Shown: positions 35,564 through 45,000, counted from the stretch's first letter. The stretch is 64,000 bases of DNA from Paracoccus sanguinis (GCF_900106665.1 NZ_FNNA01000002.1:124001-188000); one strand, 5' to 3'. The notes: generated from the letters alone by a model not told the origin. A program made the numbers and translations.

Positions 35564-36769
35564 GTGGCCCGCGACCCCTTCGGCCGCGCGAAGCCCCGCC
35601 GCCTGCGCCGCGTCCTGCTGGGTGCCGCCGCGGTGGTGGCGCTCGCGGCAGCCGCAGTGCCGGTCTTCGGGCCGCGGATCGTCGCGGACCGGCTGAACCC
35701 GGTGACGGCGGCGCAGCCGTGGCACGTCTCGGACGAGGCGGCGGCGCTGCACGCGCGGCTTTCCATCGCCGACCTGCACGCCGACCCGCTGCTCTGGGAC
35801 CGCGACCTCGCGAGCGAGCGGCCCGAGGGCCATGTGGACCTGCCCCGGCTCGACCGCGGCAACGTGGCGGTGCAGGTCTTTACCACCGTCACCAAGTCGC
35901 CGCGCGGCCAGAACTACGCCACCAACACCGCCGAGGCGCCCGACAACATCACGCCGCTGGTGATCGGCCAGCTTCGCCCGGTGCAGAGCTGGTTTAGCCT
36001 CAAGGAGCGCGCGCTCGACCAGGCCGCCCGCCTGCGCCGGCTGGCCGAGCGCCACCCCGAGGCGGTGCGGCTGATCCGCTCGCGCGCCGATCTCGACGGG
36101 GTGCTGGCCGACCGCGCGGCGGGCAAGCGGGTCATCGGCGCGATCCTCGGGATGGAGGGGGCGCACCCGCTCGAGGGGCAGATCGCCAACCTCGGCGTGA
36201 TGGAGGCGGCCGGCTTCCGCCTCGTCGGCATCACCCATTTCTTCGACAACGAACTCGGCGGCTCGCTGCACGGCACCTCGCAGGCCGGGCTGACGCCCTT
36301 CGGGCGCGAGGTGGTCGAGGGGCTGGTGGCGCGCAACATGGTGATCGACCTCGCCCATGCCTCGCCCGCCATCGTCCGCCAGGTGCTGGCGATCCCCGGC
36401 GCCCGGCCGATCCTGTCGCACACCGGCATCCGCAGCGCCTGCGACACGCCGCGCAACCTGCCCGACGACCTCGTCCGACAGATCGCGGCCAAGGGCGGGA
36501 TCATCGGCATCGGCTTCTGGGCCGACGTGACCTGCGACGGCACGCCCGCCGGAATCGCCCGGGCGATCCGCGCCGCCATCGACCTCGTGGGCGAGGATGC
36601 GGTCGGGCTGGGGTCGGACTGGGACGGCTCGGTCGGGGTGCCCTTTGACGCGGCCGGCCTGCCCGCGCTGACCCAGGCGCTGATCGATCAGGGGCTGACC
36701 GAGGACCAGATCGACAAGGTCATGGGCGGCAACACCATCCGCTACCTGCGCGAGACGCTGCCGCGCTAG
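35564..36769 (+). CDS. Membrane dipeptidase (M19 family)
   Basis: A 401-residue renal-dipeptidase-like amidohydrolase. An N-terminal hydrophobic segment (about residues 17-38) after a basic stretch anchors or exports it. Zinc-site motifs are IADLHADPL, LGMEGAHPLEG, LVGITHFFDNELG and ILSHTGIRS, and the C-terminal VGLGSDWDGSVG holds a further conserved aspartate. It starts with GTG four bases after pepF. It probably splits dipeptides in the envelope and complements PepF. Confidence 0.92.
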   Translation: MARDPFGRAKPRRLRRVLLGAAAVVALAAAAVPVFGPRIVADRLNPVTAAQPWHVSDEAAALHARLSIADLHADPLLWDRDLASERPEGHVDLPRLDRGNVAVQVFTTVTKSPRGQNYATNTAEAPDNITPLVIGQLRPVQSWFSLKERALDQAARLRRLAERHPEAVRLIRSRADLDGVLADRAAGKRVIGAILGMEGAHPLEGQIANLGVMEAAGFRLVGITHFFDNELGGSLHGTSQAGLTPFGREVVEGLVARNMVIDLAHASPAIVRQVLAIPGARPILSHTGIRSACDTPRNLPDDLVRQIAAKGGIIGIGFWADVTCDGTPAGIARAIRAAIDLVGEDAVGLGSDWDGSVGVPFDAAGLPALTQALIDQGLTEDQIDKVMGGNTIRYLRETLPR

Positions 36770-36772
36770 ATC

Positions 36773-36820
36773 GCCTGCGGCGCGGGTATTCGGGCCAGAA
36801 AGACGCGTCTTTCTGGCCCA
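36773..36820. repeat. Intergenic repeat with a 28-bp perfect palindrome
   Basis: GCCTGCGGCGCGGGTATT, then the perfect palindrome GGGCCAGAAAGACG|CGTCTTTCTGGCCC at 36792-36819. It lies between converging genes (the dipeptidase ends at 36769 and purK at 36830), so the hairpin could serve as a bidirectional terminator. The half-site recurs in the inverted repeat at 2289-2353. Confidence 0.75.
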
Positions 36821-36829
36821 AGTGGCCTT

Positions 36830-37891
36830 TCAACGCCGCAGGATGCGGTTCGCGTGCCCCATCTTGCGCCCCGGCTTCACCTCGGCCTTGCCATAGAGGT
36901 GGACCTGCGTGTCGGGCGCCGCCAGCAGCGCGGGCACCCGGTCCATGTCGTCGCCGATCAGGTTCTCCATCACCACATCCGCATGGCGCTGGCCGTCGCC
37001 CAGCGGCAGGCCGGCCACCGCGCGGATGTGCTGCTCGAACTGGTCCACGGCGCAGCCGGCCTGCGTCCAGTGACCCGAGTTGTGGACCCGCGGGGCGATC
37101 TCGTTGACCACCAGCCCGCGGGGGGTGACGAAGAGCTCGACCCCCATCACGCCGACATAGTCGAGCGCCGTGACGATGCGGCTGGCGATCAGCACCGCCT
37201 CGGGGATCAGGCGGCCGGGCACACCCGCGGGCACGGTCGTGGTGCGCAGGATGCCGCCCTCGTGGACGTTCAGGCCCGGGTCATAGGCCGCCACCGCCCC
37301 GTCCGCGCCGCGCGCGACGATCACGCTGATCTCGGCGGTGAAATCCACGAACCCCTCGAGCACCGCGGGGGCGTTCACCTCAGCCCAGGCCGCGGCGGGG
37401 TCGTCGCCCGCCGCAAGCCGAAGCTGCCCCTTGCCGTCATAGCCGAAGCGGCGGGTCTTGAGGATGGCGCGGTCCTGACCGGCGAGCGCGGCGGCAAGAT
37501 CGTCGGCGCTGTCCACGGCCGCATAGGGCGCAACGGCGAGGCCGAGGCCGGAGAGGAAATCCTTCTCCGTCAGCCGGTCCTGGCTCACCGCCAGCGCGCG
37601 GCGGTTGGGGCGGATCGGCACCAGGCTCTCGATCAGGTCGAGCGCCGCGGCCGGCACGTTCTCGAACTCATAGGTCACCACATCGACCGAGGCTGCAAAG
37701 GCGCGCAGCGCCGCCTCGTCCTCGTAGGGTGCGGTGGTCAGGCGGAAGGCCACGTCGCCGGCGGGCGCGGCGCCCGGCTCGTAGATGTGGCAGCGATAGC
37801 CGAGCCGGCTGGCCGCGACCGAGAGCATCCGGCCCAGCTGGCCGCCGCCGAGGATGCCGATCACGGCGCCGGGGGCGAGCGGGTCATTCAT
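36830..37891 (-). CDS. purK: N5-carboxyaminoimidazole ribonucleotide synthase
   Basis: A 353-residue ATP-grasp enzyme of de novo purine synthesis, carboxylating AIR with ATP and bicarbonate. Seen are the N-terminal [45 protein letters not shown] in the ATP-grasp domain and [15 protein letters not shown]. It overlaps the end of purE by 8 bases (ATGAATGA), so the two consecutive pathway steps are translationally coupled. Confidence 0.97.
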   Translation of the reverse strand: MNDPLAPGAVIGILGGGQLGRMLSVAASRLGYRCHIYEPGAAPAGDVAFRLTTAPYEDEAALRAFAASVDVVTYEFENVPAAALDLIESLVPIRPNRRALAVSQDRLTEKDFLSGLGLAVAPYAAVDSADDLAAALAGQDRAILKTRRFGYDGKGQLRLAAGDDPAAAWAEVNAPAVLEGFVDFTAEISVIVARGADGAVAAYDPGLNVHEGGILRTTTVPAGVPGRLIPEAVLIASRIVTALDYVGVMGVELFVTPRGLVVNEIAPRVHNSGHWTQAGCAVDQFEQHIRAVAGLPLGDGQRHADVVMENLIGDDMDRVPALLAAPDTQVHLYGKAEVKPGRKMGHANRILRR

Positions 37892-38369
37892 CGCGCGGCT
37901 CCTCGGGGATCGAGGCCGAGAGCGCCGCCCGCCAGGCGTCCAGCCGCTCGGCCAGCGCCGCGTCCGACAGCGCGAGGATGCCGGCCGCCATCAGCCCGGC
38001 ATTGGCCGCCCCCGCCGAACCGATCGCCATGGTGGCGACCGGATAGCCCTTGGGCATCTGGACGATGGAATAAAGCGAGTCGACGCCGTTCAGCGCCCGC
38101 GTCTGCACCGGCACGCCGATCACCGGCACCCGCGTCTTCGACGCCATCATGCCGGGCAGATGCGCGGCCCCGCCCGCACCCGCGATGATCACCTTGAGCC
38201 CCCGCCCCGCCGCCGCGCGGCCATAGTCCCAGAGCCGGTCGGGGGTGCGGTGGGCGCTGACGATCCGGGCCTCGTAGCCCACGCCGAGCTCGTCGAGGAT
38301 CGCCGCCGCCTCGCGCATCGTCGCCCAGTCCGACTGGCTGCCCATGATGATGCCGACCGGCTTGTCCAT
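37884..38369 (-). CDS. purE: N5-carboxyaminoimidazole ribonucleotide mutase
   Basis: A 161-residue class I PurE that converts N5-CAIR to CAIR. The N-terminal [18 protein letters not shown] holds the catalytic serine and aspartate region, followed by [13 protein letters not shown] and [17 protein letters not shown]. It is the first gene of a purE-purK pair. Confidence 0.97.
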   Translation of the reverse strand: MDKPVGIIMGSQSDWATMREAAAILDELGVGYEARIVSAHRTPDRLWDYGRAAAGRGLKVIIAGAGGAAHLPGMMASKTRVPVIGVPVQTRALNGVDSLYSIVQMPKGYPVATMAIGSAGAANAGLMAAGILALSDAALAERLDAWRAALSASIPEEPRDE

Positions 38370-38462
38370 GCCCGACCCCCAGATTTCGCGTCGGCGCGCA
38401 TCATAGGGGCGCGCCGGGCGGACGCAACGCGCCCCGAACGGCCGCGCCGCGCGGACGCGGTG

Positions 38463-38681
38463 TCAGGCGATGATGTCGGGGGTCAGCTCATCCTCGAGCC
38501 GCGCGATCTGGTCCTTGAGGACCAGCTTTTCCTTCTTCAGCCGCCCCAGCGTCAGGCTGCACACGACGCCGCCCGCGCTCATCCCCGACACCTGCTCGTC
38601 CAGTTCGCGGTGCTGGCGGCGCATCACCTCGAGCCGGGTGCGGATGATCTCTTCGTGGGTCATCTCGTGGTCGGCGTTCAT
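38463..38681 (-). CDS. YdcH family small protein (DUF465)
   Basis: A 72-residue coiled-coil protein; starting MNADHEMTHEEIIRTRLEV, it has heptad-like helices and LKKEKLVLKDQIARLEDE near the end, as in the YdcH/DUF465 family. The function is unknown. The frame is open upstream to 38795, but ATG 38681 fits the family size. It is divergent from hsp20. Confidence 0.85.
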   Translation of the reverse strand: MNADHEMTHEEIIRTRLEVMRRQHRELDEQVSGMSAGGVVCSLTLGRLKKEKLVLKDQIARLEDELTPDIIA

Positions 38682-38770
38682 CGGTGCGGGCCCTTGAAAA
38701 GACGGCGGAATCGGATGGCTGCGACCATACCGCCGCGGCCCCCGTCTTGATAAGCGAAACTTGCGCCCAT

Positions 38771-38799
38771 CTTGCACCAACGCTGCGGCGCGCACATAT
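38771..38799 (+). promoter_or_regulatory. Possible sigma32 (RpoH) heat-shock promoter for hsp20
   Basis: CTTGCAC (38771-38777) is followed after about 15 bases by GCACATAT (38792-38799). This resembles the sigma32 layout CTTG...CCATNT as I know it, and the start codon of the small heat-shock gene lies 68 bases downstream. The match is partial. RpoH is encoded in this window at 49223-50125. Confidence 0.45.
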
Positions 38800-38866
38800 C
38801 TCGGGGGACCGGGTCGCCGCCTGAGGGGCCCGGGCCAACGCAGTCGCTTGTGGACCGAGGACGCCG

Positions 38867-39277
38867 ATGACGAAGATGACTCTGGGGACGCACCCCTACC
38901 TGTTGGGGTTCGACCAGCTCGAACGGCTGGCCGAGCGCGCCGCCAAGGGCGCCGACGCCTACCCGCCCTACAACATCGAGCAGTCGGGCGCGGACGGTTT
39001 CCGCATCACGCTCGCCGTGGCGGGCTTTGCCGAGGCGGACCTGTCGCTGACCATCGAGGACCGCCAGCTCATCATCCGCGGCCGCCAGTCCGAGGCGGCC
39101 GAGGACCGGGTGTTCCTGCACCGCGGCATCGCCGCCCGCGCCTTTCAGCGCAGCTTCGTGCTGGCTGAGGGGATCGAGGTCGAGGGTGCCGCGCTCGAGA
39201 ACGGGCTCCTCCACGTCGATCTGCGCCGCATCACGCCGCAGAGCGTCGTCCGCACCATACCGATCAGCCGCACCTAG
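38867..39277 (+). CDS. Small heat-shock protein, Hsp20/alpha-crystallin family
   Basis: A 136-residue IbpA-like chaperone that holds unfolding proteins. The alpha-crystallin domain spans about residues 33-125, with PYNIEQSGADGFRITLAVAG, LTIEDRQLIIRGRQ and HRGIAARAFQRSFVLAEGI, and the C-terminal IXI-type motif IPI closes it. It is followed after 15 bases by a DUF1150 gene. Confidence 0.94.
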   Translation: MTKMTLGTHPYLLGFDQLERLAERAAKGADAYPPYNIEQSGADGFRITLAVAGFAEADLSLTIEDRQLIIRGRQSEAAEDRVFLHRGIAARAFQRSFVLAEGIEVEGAALENGLLHVDLRRITPQSVVRTIPISRT

Positions 39278-39292
39278 AAGGGGATCGCCAAG

Positions 39293-39520
39293 ATGAACAT
39301 GAAACACGATTTTCCGCAGATGGCCGACGGCAATGTCGTCTATGTCCGCCGGGTGGCGATGGACAGCCTGCCCGACGAGGTGCGCGAGCAGGCGCCCGGC
39401 CTCGACGCGCTCTACGCCGTGCACGGCATCGACGGAGAGCGCCTGGCGCTGGTCCGCGACCGGCACATGGCCTTCATGCTGGCCCGCCAGAACGAGCTGA
39501 ACCCGGTCAGCGTCCACTGA
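39293..39520 (+). CDS. DUF1150 family protein
   Basis: A 75-residue protein whose middle (VVYVRRVAMDSLPDEVREQAPG) and the second half (LYAVHGIDGERLALVRDR) match the small DUF1150 family, which in Rhodobacterales typically sits right after hsp20. AAGGGG lies upstream of the ATG. Function unknown; the consistent pairing suggests a chaperone-related role. Its last 14 bases overlap the convergent glycosyltransferase gene. Confidence 0.88.
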   Translation: MNMKHDFPQMADGNVVYVRRVAMDSLPDEVREQAPGLDALYAVHGIDGERLALVRDRHMAFMLARQNELNPVSVH

Positions 39521-40463
39521 CCGGCCGGCCCGCGACCTGCGCAAGGTAGCGGGCCGCCACCCGCCGCATGGCGGCGCGGACCTGTCGCTGGGTGCGGTAT
39601 TTCCCCCGCCCGGCGGCCAACCCCATCCACAGTTTCCGCTGGCGGTTGAACGCCGAAAGCCGACTGCCCAGCGACGCCGCGGGCAGCGGCGGCATCTGCG
39701 CGGCGATCAGGCCCGCGTGGTGGCGCCACACCTCGCCCATCATCACCCCCCGCGCCGCCCACGGCTTGTGGCCGACGACGTAGTGGATCACCGCCGGATC
39801 GGCCGGAACGGCTGCGGCGCCGGGATAGGCGGCCGGGTCGGCATAGACGTTGTAGCGCGCGGGCAGCGGCAGGATGCGCCCCGCGGCCGCGATGTTGAGC
39901 GCCGACTGATCCTCGGACATGAGCGGCCGCGCCGGGTCGGACAGCAGCGCGAGGCAACGCTCGGCGACCCCCTCGGCCCGCCACACGGGCAGGTTCATCA
40001 CCAGCAGCCCGGCGTTGACATAGGCGCCGCGCGCCACCCCGGTCGAGGCCAGCTCGGCCGCGTCGGGGCTCGGGTCCGGGACCGCTGCCACCACCGCATC
40101 GCCCAGCGGCAGCGCGGCCAGCGGCGACAGGTCGTCCGTCACCACCATGTCGCAGTCCATGTAGAGCACCCGCTCGGCCTCGGGCAGCAGCTGCGGGATC
40201 AGCAGCCGCAGATAGGTGCTGCGCGTCAGGTGCCCGCGCCGCACCGGCAGGTCGGCGAAGGCGTCAGCGCCAATCTCGACCCGCGCCAGCGGCACCCCGA
40301 GCCGCGCGCCCAGCGCGTCGATGCGGGCGCGGTTCGCGGCCGAGATGCAATTGTCGAGCACCGTCACCCGCAGGTCGGGGGTGTGGAACGCCGCCGAGGC
40401 GATGAGCACCAGCACCCCCGCCGCGTAGTTGTCATCCGACCCGGTGACGAGATGCAGGGTCAC
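39507..40463 (-). CDS. Glycosyltransferase family 8 protein
   Basis: A 318-residue nucleotide-sugar transferase. The N-terminus THLVTGSDDNYAAGVLVLI-like start (seen as LHLVTGSDDNYAAGVLV) and the metal-binding DxD motif in LYMDCDMVVTDDLSPL are typical of GT8, and HYVVGHKPW toward the C-terminus is the expected nucleotide-sugar histidine. I use the GTG at 40463, which overlaps the preceding stop as GTGA. Acceptor and product are unknown; a lipopolysaccharide or capsule role is a guess only. Confidence 0.87.
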   Translation of the reverse strand: MTLHLVTGSDDNYAAGVLVLIASAAFHTPDLRVTVLDNCISAANRARIDALGARLGVPLARVEIGADAFADLPVRRGHLTRSTYLRLLIPQLLPEAERVLYMDCDMVVTDDLSPLAALPLGDAVVAAVPDPSPDAAELASTGVARGAYVNAGLLVMNLPVWRAEGVAERCLALLSDPARPLMSEDQSALNIAAAGRILPLPARYNVYADPAAYPGAAAVPADPAVIHYVVGHKPWAARGVMMGEVWRHHAGLIAAQMPPLPAASLGSRLSAFNRQRKLWMGLAAGRGKYRTQRQVRAAMRRVAARYLAQVAGRPVSGR

Positions 40464-41272
40464 GCCCGGCCTCCGGCTTCGGGGCCATCGCCCTCCGCCC
40501 CGCCCTCCCACGCCGCGCGCAGCCAGTCGATGTTCCCGATCCGGCGATACCAGCGCCCGCCCCGGCCGGCGAGGACGTCGGCCATCTTGGGACTGCCGGC
40601 GAAGAGCACGATCCGCGCGCCGGGTGGTGCCTCGGGGTCACCGCACCAGCTCGCCAGCCCCCGCCCCACGCAGTCGTTCTTGAAGCTGACGCACCAGCCC
40701 TGCGGCCAGTAGGACAGCACCCCCTGCCGGTCCAGCACGTCGCTCACGAGCTGCTGCTCGTGCTCATAGCGCGCCGCGGCGGCGGCGGGATCGTCGAGAT
40801 AGGCGCGCACCACCTGCGGGTGGGCGCCGACCCGGTAGCGGAACACCGAGGTGTTGCCGACCATGTGCAGGAAGCGGTCGCGGGCCGGGTTCAGACGGCG
40901 CAGCGGCTTGGCGCGGAACAGGTCGTCGTCGCGCAGGATCACCACCTCGCCCGGCACCTCGAAGAACGGGTCGAGCGGCCCGACGATCACCAGGTCGAGG
41001 TCGAGAAACAGCGCCGTCCCGGTCAGCCCCAGGTCGGGGTTGAAGAGCGCGAGCTTGCGCCAGCGCGTGTCCCCCGACCCCGGCGGCAGGTCGAGCGCCG
41101 GCAGCGGCCGTGCCTCGATCCCTTGGTCGAGGCCGGTCGCGTCGTCGGTGAAGCAGATGAACCGGTGCGGCCGCGCCAGGTGCCGCGCCACGCCGCGGGC
41201 GAGCGCGTTCACGTCCCGCGCGCCATAGAGCGTGCCCCATTTCATGCACAGGATCAGGACCGGCTCGGTCAT
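40460..41272 (-). CDS. Putative glycosyltransferase
   Basis: A 270-residue protein beginning MTEPVLILCMKWGTLYGARD, with FICFTDD and an aspartate-rich ALFLDLDLVIVGPLDPF that would bind the metal-nucleotide sugar, and a repeated aspartate stretch VILRDDDLF. The overall fold is GT-A like; the exact family is not certain. The first gene of a two-gene unit with the GT8 gene, overlapping it by four bases. Confidence 0.82.
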   Translation of the reverse strand: MTEPVLILCMKWGTLYGARDVNALARGVARHLARPHRFICFTDDATGLDQGIEARPLPALDLPPGSGDTRWRKLALFNPDLGLTGTALFLDLDLVIVGPLDPFFEVPGEVVILRDDDLFRAKPLRRLNPARDRFLHMVGNTSVFRYRVGAHPQVVRAYLDDPAAAAARYEHEQQLVSDVLDRQGVLSYWPQGWCVSFKNDCVGRGLASWCGDPEAPPGARIVLFAGSPKMADVLAGRGGRWYRRIGNIDWLRAAWEGGAEGDGPEAGGRA

Positions 41273-41356
41273 CGGCGCGCCTTTTCGATCATCCGGCCGG
41301 GGGTGGACTGCAGGGCCGGGCTTGTCAACCGCCGCCCCCGCGCCCGGAAACGCAAA

Positions 41357-41381
41357 CACCCCCCGGACCGGCCGGGGGGTG
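41357..41381 (-). terminator. Rho-independent terminator of sat/cysC
   Basis: A ten-base-pair stem (CACCCCCCGG at 41357-41366 pairing with CCGGGGGGTG at 41372-41381) with a five-base loop; on the minus strand TTTGCGTTT follows. It lies 27 bases after the end of the sat/cysC gene. Confidence 0.8.
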
Positions 41382-41408
41382 CGCTGACATCTCGCGGTGG
41401 GACGGCGA

Positions 41409-43127
41409 TCAGGACAGGCCGATCAGCCCCATCTGCTCAAGCTTCAAGAGAACCTGCTGGGCGGCGTAATCCACGTCCACGCCCTCGGTCTGGACGCGCA
41501 GCTCGGGGTTCGCGGGCTCCTCGTAGGGGTCCGAGATCCCGGTGAACTCCTTGATCTTGCCCTCGCGGGCCAGCTTGTAGAGCCCCTTGCGGTCGCGGCG
41601 CTCGCATTCCTCGAGGCTGGTGGCGACATGGACCTCGACGAAGGCGCCGACCGCCTCGACCATCTCGCGCACCGCCCGGCGGGTCGCGGTATAGGGCGCG
41701 ATGGGCGCGCAGATGGCGATGCCGCCGTTCTTGGTGATCTCGGACGCGACATAGCCGATGCGCTTGATGTTGATGTCGCGGTGCTCCTTCGAGAACCCGA
41801 GTTCCGACGACAGGTGCTTGCGGACCACGTCGCCGTCGAGCAGCGTGACCGGACGTCCGCCCATCTCCATCAGCTTGACCATCAGCGCGTTGGCGATGGT
41901 GGACTTGCCCGAGCCGGACAGCCCGGTGAAGAACACCGTGAAGCCCTGCTTGTCGCGCGCGGGCGAGGTGCGTCGCAGCTGGGCCACGACCTCGGGGAAG
42001 CTGAACCACTCGGGGATTTCCAGCCCCTCGCGCAGGCGGCGGCGCAGCTCGGTCCCCGAGATGTCGAGGATCGTCGCGCCCTCTTCCACCTCGTCGCGCG
42101 GCTCGTACTGCGCGCGCTCCTGCACGTAGACCATCTGCTTGAAGTCGACCATCTCGATGCCGATATCGGCCTGATGCTCGCGGAACAGCTCCTGCGCGGC
42201 ATAGGGGTCGTAGAAGTCCTGCCCCTGGCTGTTCTTGCCCGGCCCCGCGTGGTCGCGGCCGACGATCATGTGGGTCAGGCCGTGGTTGCGGCGGATGATG
42301 CCGTGCCACACCGCCTCGCGCGGGCCGGCCATGCGCATGGCGAGGTTCAGAAGCGACAGGTGGGTGGTCGCCTGCGGGTACTTGTCCAGCACCGCCTCGT
42401 AGCAGCGGACGCGGGTGAAGTGGTCCACGTCGCCGGGCTTGGTCATGCCCACGACCGGGTGGATCAGCAGGTTCGCCTGCGCCTCGCGGGCGGCGCGGAA
42501 GGTCAGTTCCTGGTGCGCGCGGTGCAGCGGGTTGCGGGTCTGGAAGGCGACGATCCGGCGCCAGCCCATCTTGCGGAAGAAGGCGCGCAGCTCGTTCGGG
42601 GTGTCGCGGCGGGCGCGGAAGTCATAGTGCGTCGGCGCCTGGATGCCGGTGATCGGCCCGCCCAGATAGACCGGGCCGGCGACGTTGTGCAGATAGTTGA
42701 TCGCCGGGTGGGCCAGATCGTCGGTGCCGTTGCCGAAGACCTTTTCGGCCTCGCGGGTCTTGTTCGGCGTCCATTTGTCGGTGACCGACATGATGGCGAG
42801 GATCACGCCCTCCTGATCGCGCAGCGCGATGTCGGTGCCCGGCTCGATGCCGTCGGCAAAGGCCTGGCTCACGTCCAGCGTCACCGGGATCGGCCACAGG
42901 TCGCCCGTGGACAGGCGCATGTTCTCGACCACGCCGTCATAGTCGGCCTCGGTCAGGAAGCCCCGCAGCGGGTGGAAGCCGCCGTTCATCAGCAGCTCGA
43001 CGTCGCAGAGCTGGCGCGGGGTCAGATCCCACGAGGGCATCGTCCCGGCGTCGGCCTTGAGCTTCTGGGCCGAGTCGGCGTTGACGTAGAGTTCCGGGAT
43101 CGGCGCGAGGTTCGGCTGCTGGATCAT
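41409..43127 (-). CDS. Bifunctional sulfate adenylyltransferase/adenylylsulfate kinase
   Basis: A 572-residue fusion that activates sulfate first to APS and then to PAPS. The N-terminal ATP sulfurylase (to about residue 390) has QTRNPLHRAHQELTF and GRDHAGPGKNSQG. The C-terminal APS kinase (about 395-572) has the P-loop FFTGLSGSGKSTIANAL and LDGDVVRKHLSSELGFSKEH. The ATG at 43127 was chosen for its family-typical beginning (MIQQPNLAPI). It supplies reduced sulfur for cysteine and methionine and PAPS for other uses. It is flanked by a terminator on each side, so it is monocistronic. Confidence 0.95.
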   Translation of the reverse strand: MIQQPNLAPIPELYVNADSAQKLKADAGTMPSWDLTPRQLCDVELLMNGGFHPLRGFLTEADYDGVVENMRLSTGDLWPIPVTLDVSQAFADGIEPGTDIALRDQEGVILAIMSVTDKWTPNKTREAEKVFGNGTDDLAHPAINYLHNVAGPVYLGGPITGIQAPTHYDFRARRDTPNELRAFFRKMGWRRIVAFQTRNPLHRAHQELTFRAAREAQANLLIHPVVGMTKPGDVDHFTRVRCYEAVLDKYPQATTHLSLLNLAMRMAGPREAVWHGIIRRNHGLTHMIVGRDHAGPGKNSQGQDFYDPYAAQELFREHQADIGIEMVDFKQMVYVQERAQYEPRDEVEEGATILDISGTELRRRLREGLEIPEWFSFPEVVAQLRRTSPARDKQGFTVFFTGLSGSGKSTIANALMVKLMEMGGRPVTLLDGDVVRKHLSSELGFSKEHRDINIKRIGYVASEITKNGGIAICAPIAPYTATRRAVREMVEAVGAFVEVHVATSLEECERRDRKGLYKLAREGKIKEFTGISDPYEEPANPELRVQTEGVDVDYAAQQVLLKLEQMGLIGLS

Positions 43128-43176
43128 CTGCACACTCGGGTTGAACGAAAACGACGCAAGCCCGGCTGAGGCAAAC

Positions 43177-43200
43177 AAAAAGGGGGCGTGCGTCGCCCCC
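43177..43200 (-). terminator. Rho-independent terminator of trxB
   Basis: GGGGGCG (43182-43188) pairs with CGCCCCC (43194-43200) around a five-base loop, and on the minus strand five T residues follow (43181-43177). It sits 95 bases beyond the trxB stop and separates it from sat/cysC. Confidence 0.85.
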
Positions 43201-43295
43201 TTAGCCCCGGGGGGCGCGCTTCGCAACCGAGCCGCCACGGCAAATCCGCCCCGCGCCCCCGGCATGGCTGGGCCGAACGGCGGGGCGGCGGGGGC

Positions 43296-44330
43296 TCAGG
43301 CGACCTCGGTCGCCTGCGCGGGGACGGCGGTCCCCTCGGCCAGCCCCTCGGCGGCAAGCCAGTGCTCGGCGTCGAGCGCCGCCATGCAGCCCATCCCGGC
43401 GCTGGTCACGGCCTGCCGGTAGACGTCGTCGGTCAGGTCGCCCGCGGCGAACACCCCGGGGATCGAGGTGCGGGTCGAGCCCGGCTCGACCGCGACATAG
43501 CCGCCCTCTTTCAGCGTCAGCTGGTCCTTGACCAGTTCGGACGCGGGCGAGTGGCCGATCGCCACGAACACCCCGTCCGCGGCCACCGTCTGGGTCGTGC
43601 CGTCCACCGTCGAGCGCAGCACCGCGCCGGTGACGCCCAGCGGCGCCTCGGTCCCGGTCACCTCGGCCAGCTCGGCGTTCCAGATCACCTCGACCTTCGG
43701 GTGCTTGAACAGCCGGTCCTGCATGATCCGCTCGGCCCGCAGGTTGTCGCGGCGGTGAACGAGGATCACCTTGCTGGCGAAGTTGGTCAGGAAAAGCGCC
43801 TCCTCGACCGCGGTGTTGCCGCCGCCGACGACGATCACCTGACGGCCGCGGTAGAAGAACCCGTCGCAGGTCGCGCAGGCCGAGACGCCGAAGCCCTTGA
43901 ACTTCTCTTCCGACGGCAGCCCGAGCCAGCGCGCCTGCGCCCCGGTGGCGAGGATCACCGCGTCGGCGGTCAGCGTCCGGCCGCTGTCGCAGGTCAGCCG
44001 GAAGGGACGCTGCGACAGGTCCAGCGCGGTCACCGTGTCGGTCACGATCCGCGCCCCCATCTCGCGGGCGTGCGCTTCCATCCGCACCATCAGGTCGGGG
44101 CCCATCACCTGCGTGTCGCCGGGCCAGTTCTCGACCTCGGTGGTGATGGTGAGCTGCCCGCCGGGCTGCATCCCCTGGATCAGCACCGGGGTCAGCATCG
44201 CGCGGGCGGCATAGACCGCCGCGGTGTAGCCCGCCGGCCCCGAGCCGATGATGACGAGGCGCTGGTGCGGCTCGATCGGGGCGGCAGAGGCGGGGGTGGG
44301 CGCATCGGTCAGGGGGACGGCATCGGACAT
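43296..44330 (-). CDS. trxB: Thioredoxin-disulfide reductase
   Basis: A 344-residue FAD/NADPH flavoprotein that reduces thioredoxin. FAD binding is seen in [19 protein letters not shown], the redox motif CATC at 152-155, NADPH binding in [17 protein letters not shown] and the C-terminal [10 protein letters not shown]. An N-terminal extension of about 24 residues and a C-terminal tail add to the usual length. The gene is divergent from an Lrp/AsnC-type regulator, which may control it. Confidence 0.96.
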   Translation of the reverse strand: MSDAVPLTDAPTPASAAPIEPHQRLVIIGSGPAGYTAAVYAARAMLTPVLIQGMQPGGQLTITTEVENWPGDTQVMGPDLMVRMEAHAREMGARIVTDTVTALDLSQRPFRLTCDSGRTLTADAVILATGAQARWLGLPSEEKFKGFGVSACATCDGFFYRGRQVIVVGGGNTAVEEALFLTNFASKVILVHRRDNLRAERIMQDRLFKHPKVEVIWNAELAEVTGTEAPLGVTGAVLRSTVDGTTQTVAADGVFVAIGHSPASELVKDQLTLKEGGYVAVEPGSTRTSIPGVFAAGDLTDDVYRQAVTSAGMGCMAALDAEHWLAAEGLAEGTAVPAQATEVA

Positions 44331-44502
44331 CGGCGGGGCCTTTCGGGCGTGCGGCAGGGGCAGTTGCGCCCTGACCTAAGCCCTGCACCCGCCGCGATCA
44401 ACCAAGCCCGCCGCCGCGTCCGCAATGCTGCCGGCGCGAAACAATCTTGCGGATCGGGGGCGTGAAAGATAATCAAGCTGCGATTTCCCGACCGGAGGCC
44501 TC

Positions 44503-44994
44503 ATGGCTGGCGCCCGACTAGACGACATCGACCGCCAGATCCTTGCGGAATTGCAGGCCGACGGACGGATGACGAATGTCGAACTGGCGCGCCGCGTCGG
44601 CATCTCGGCCCCGCCCTGCCTGCGACGGGTCCGCACGCTGGAAGAGCAGGGCTACATCCGCGGCTACCACGCCGAGGTGGACGCCCGCGAACTCGGGTTC
44701 GAGGTGCAGGTCTTCGCCATGGTGCGCCTCGTCAGCCAGTCCGAGCGCGACCTCTCGGCCTTCGAGGACCGCGCCCGCGGCTGGTCGCTGGTGCGCGAGT
44801 GCCACATGCTCAACGGCGAGATCGACTTCATCCTGAAATGCGTGGCGCCCGACCTGCCCACGTTCCAGCGCTTCCTGACGCAGGAGCTGACGGCCGCCGA
44901 CAACGTGGCGAGCGTCAAGACCAGCCTCGTGATCCGCGGCGCCAAGGACGAGCCGGGGGTGCCCTTCGACGCGATGCCGCTGGCCCGCGCCTGA
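44503..44994 (+). CDS. Lrp/AsnC family transcriptional regulator
   Basis: A 163-residue regulator with an N-terminal winged HTH (LDDIDRQILAELQADGRMTN through RRVGISAPPCLRRVRTLE) and a C-terminal RAM ligand-binding domain (VRECHMLNGEIDFILKCVA). GGAGG stands six bases before the ATG. It is divergent from trxB with 172 bases between the starts, a layout that suggests control of trxB or autoregulation; the effector amino acid is unknown. Confidence 0.92.
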   Translation: MAGARLDDIDRQILAELQADGRMTNVELARRVGISAPPCLRRVRTLEEQGYIRGYHAEVDARELGFEVQVFAMVRLVSQSERDLSAFEDRARGWSLVRECHMLNGEIDFILKCVAPDLPTFQRFLTQELTAADNVASVKTSLVIRGAKDEPGVPFDAMPLARA

Positions 44995-45000
44995 GCCGCG

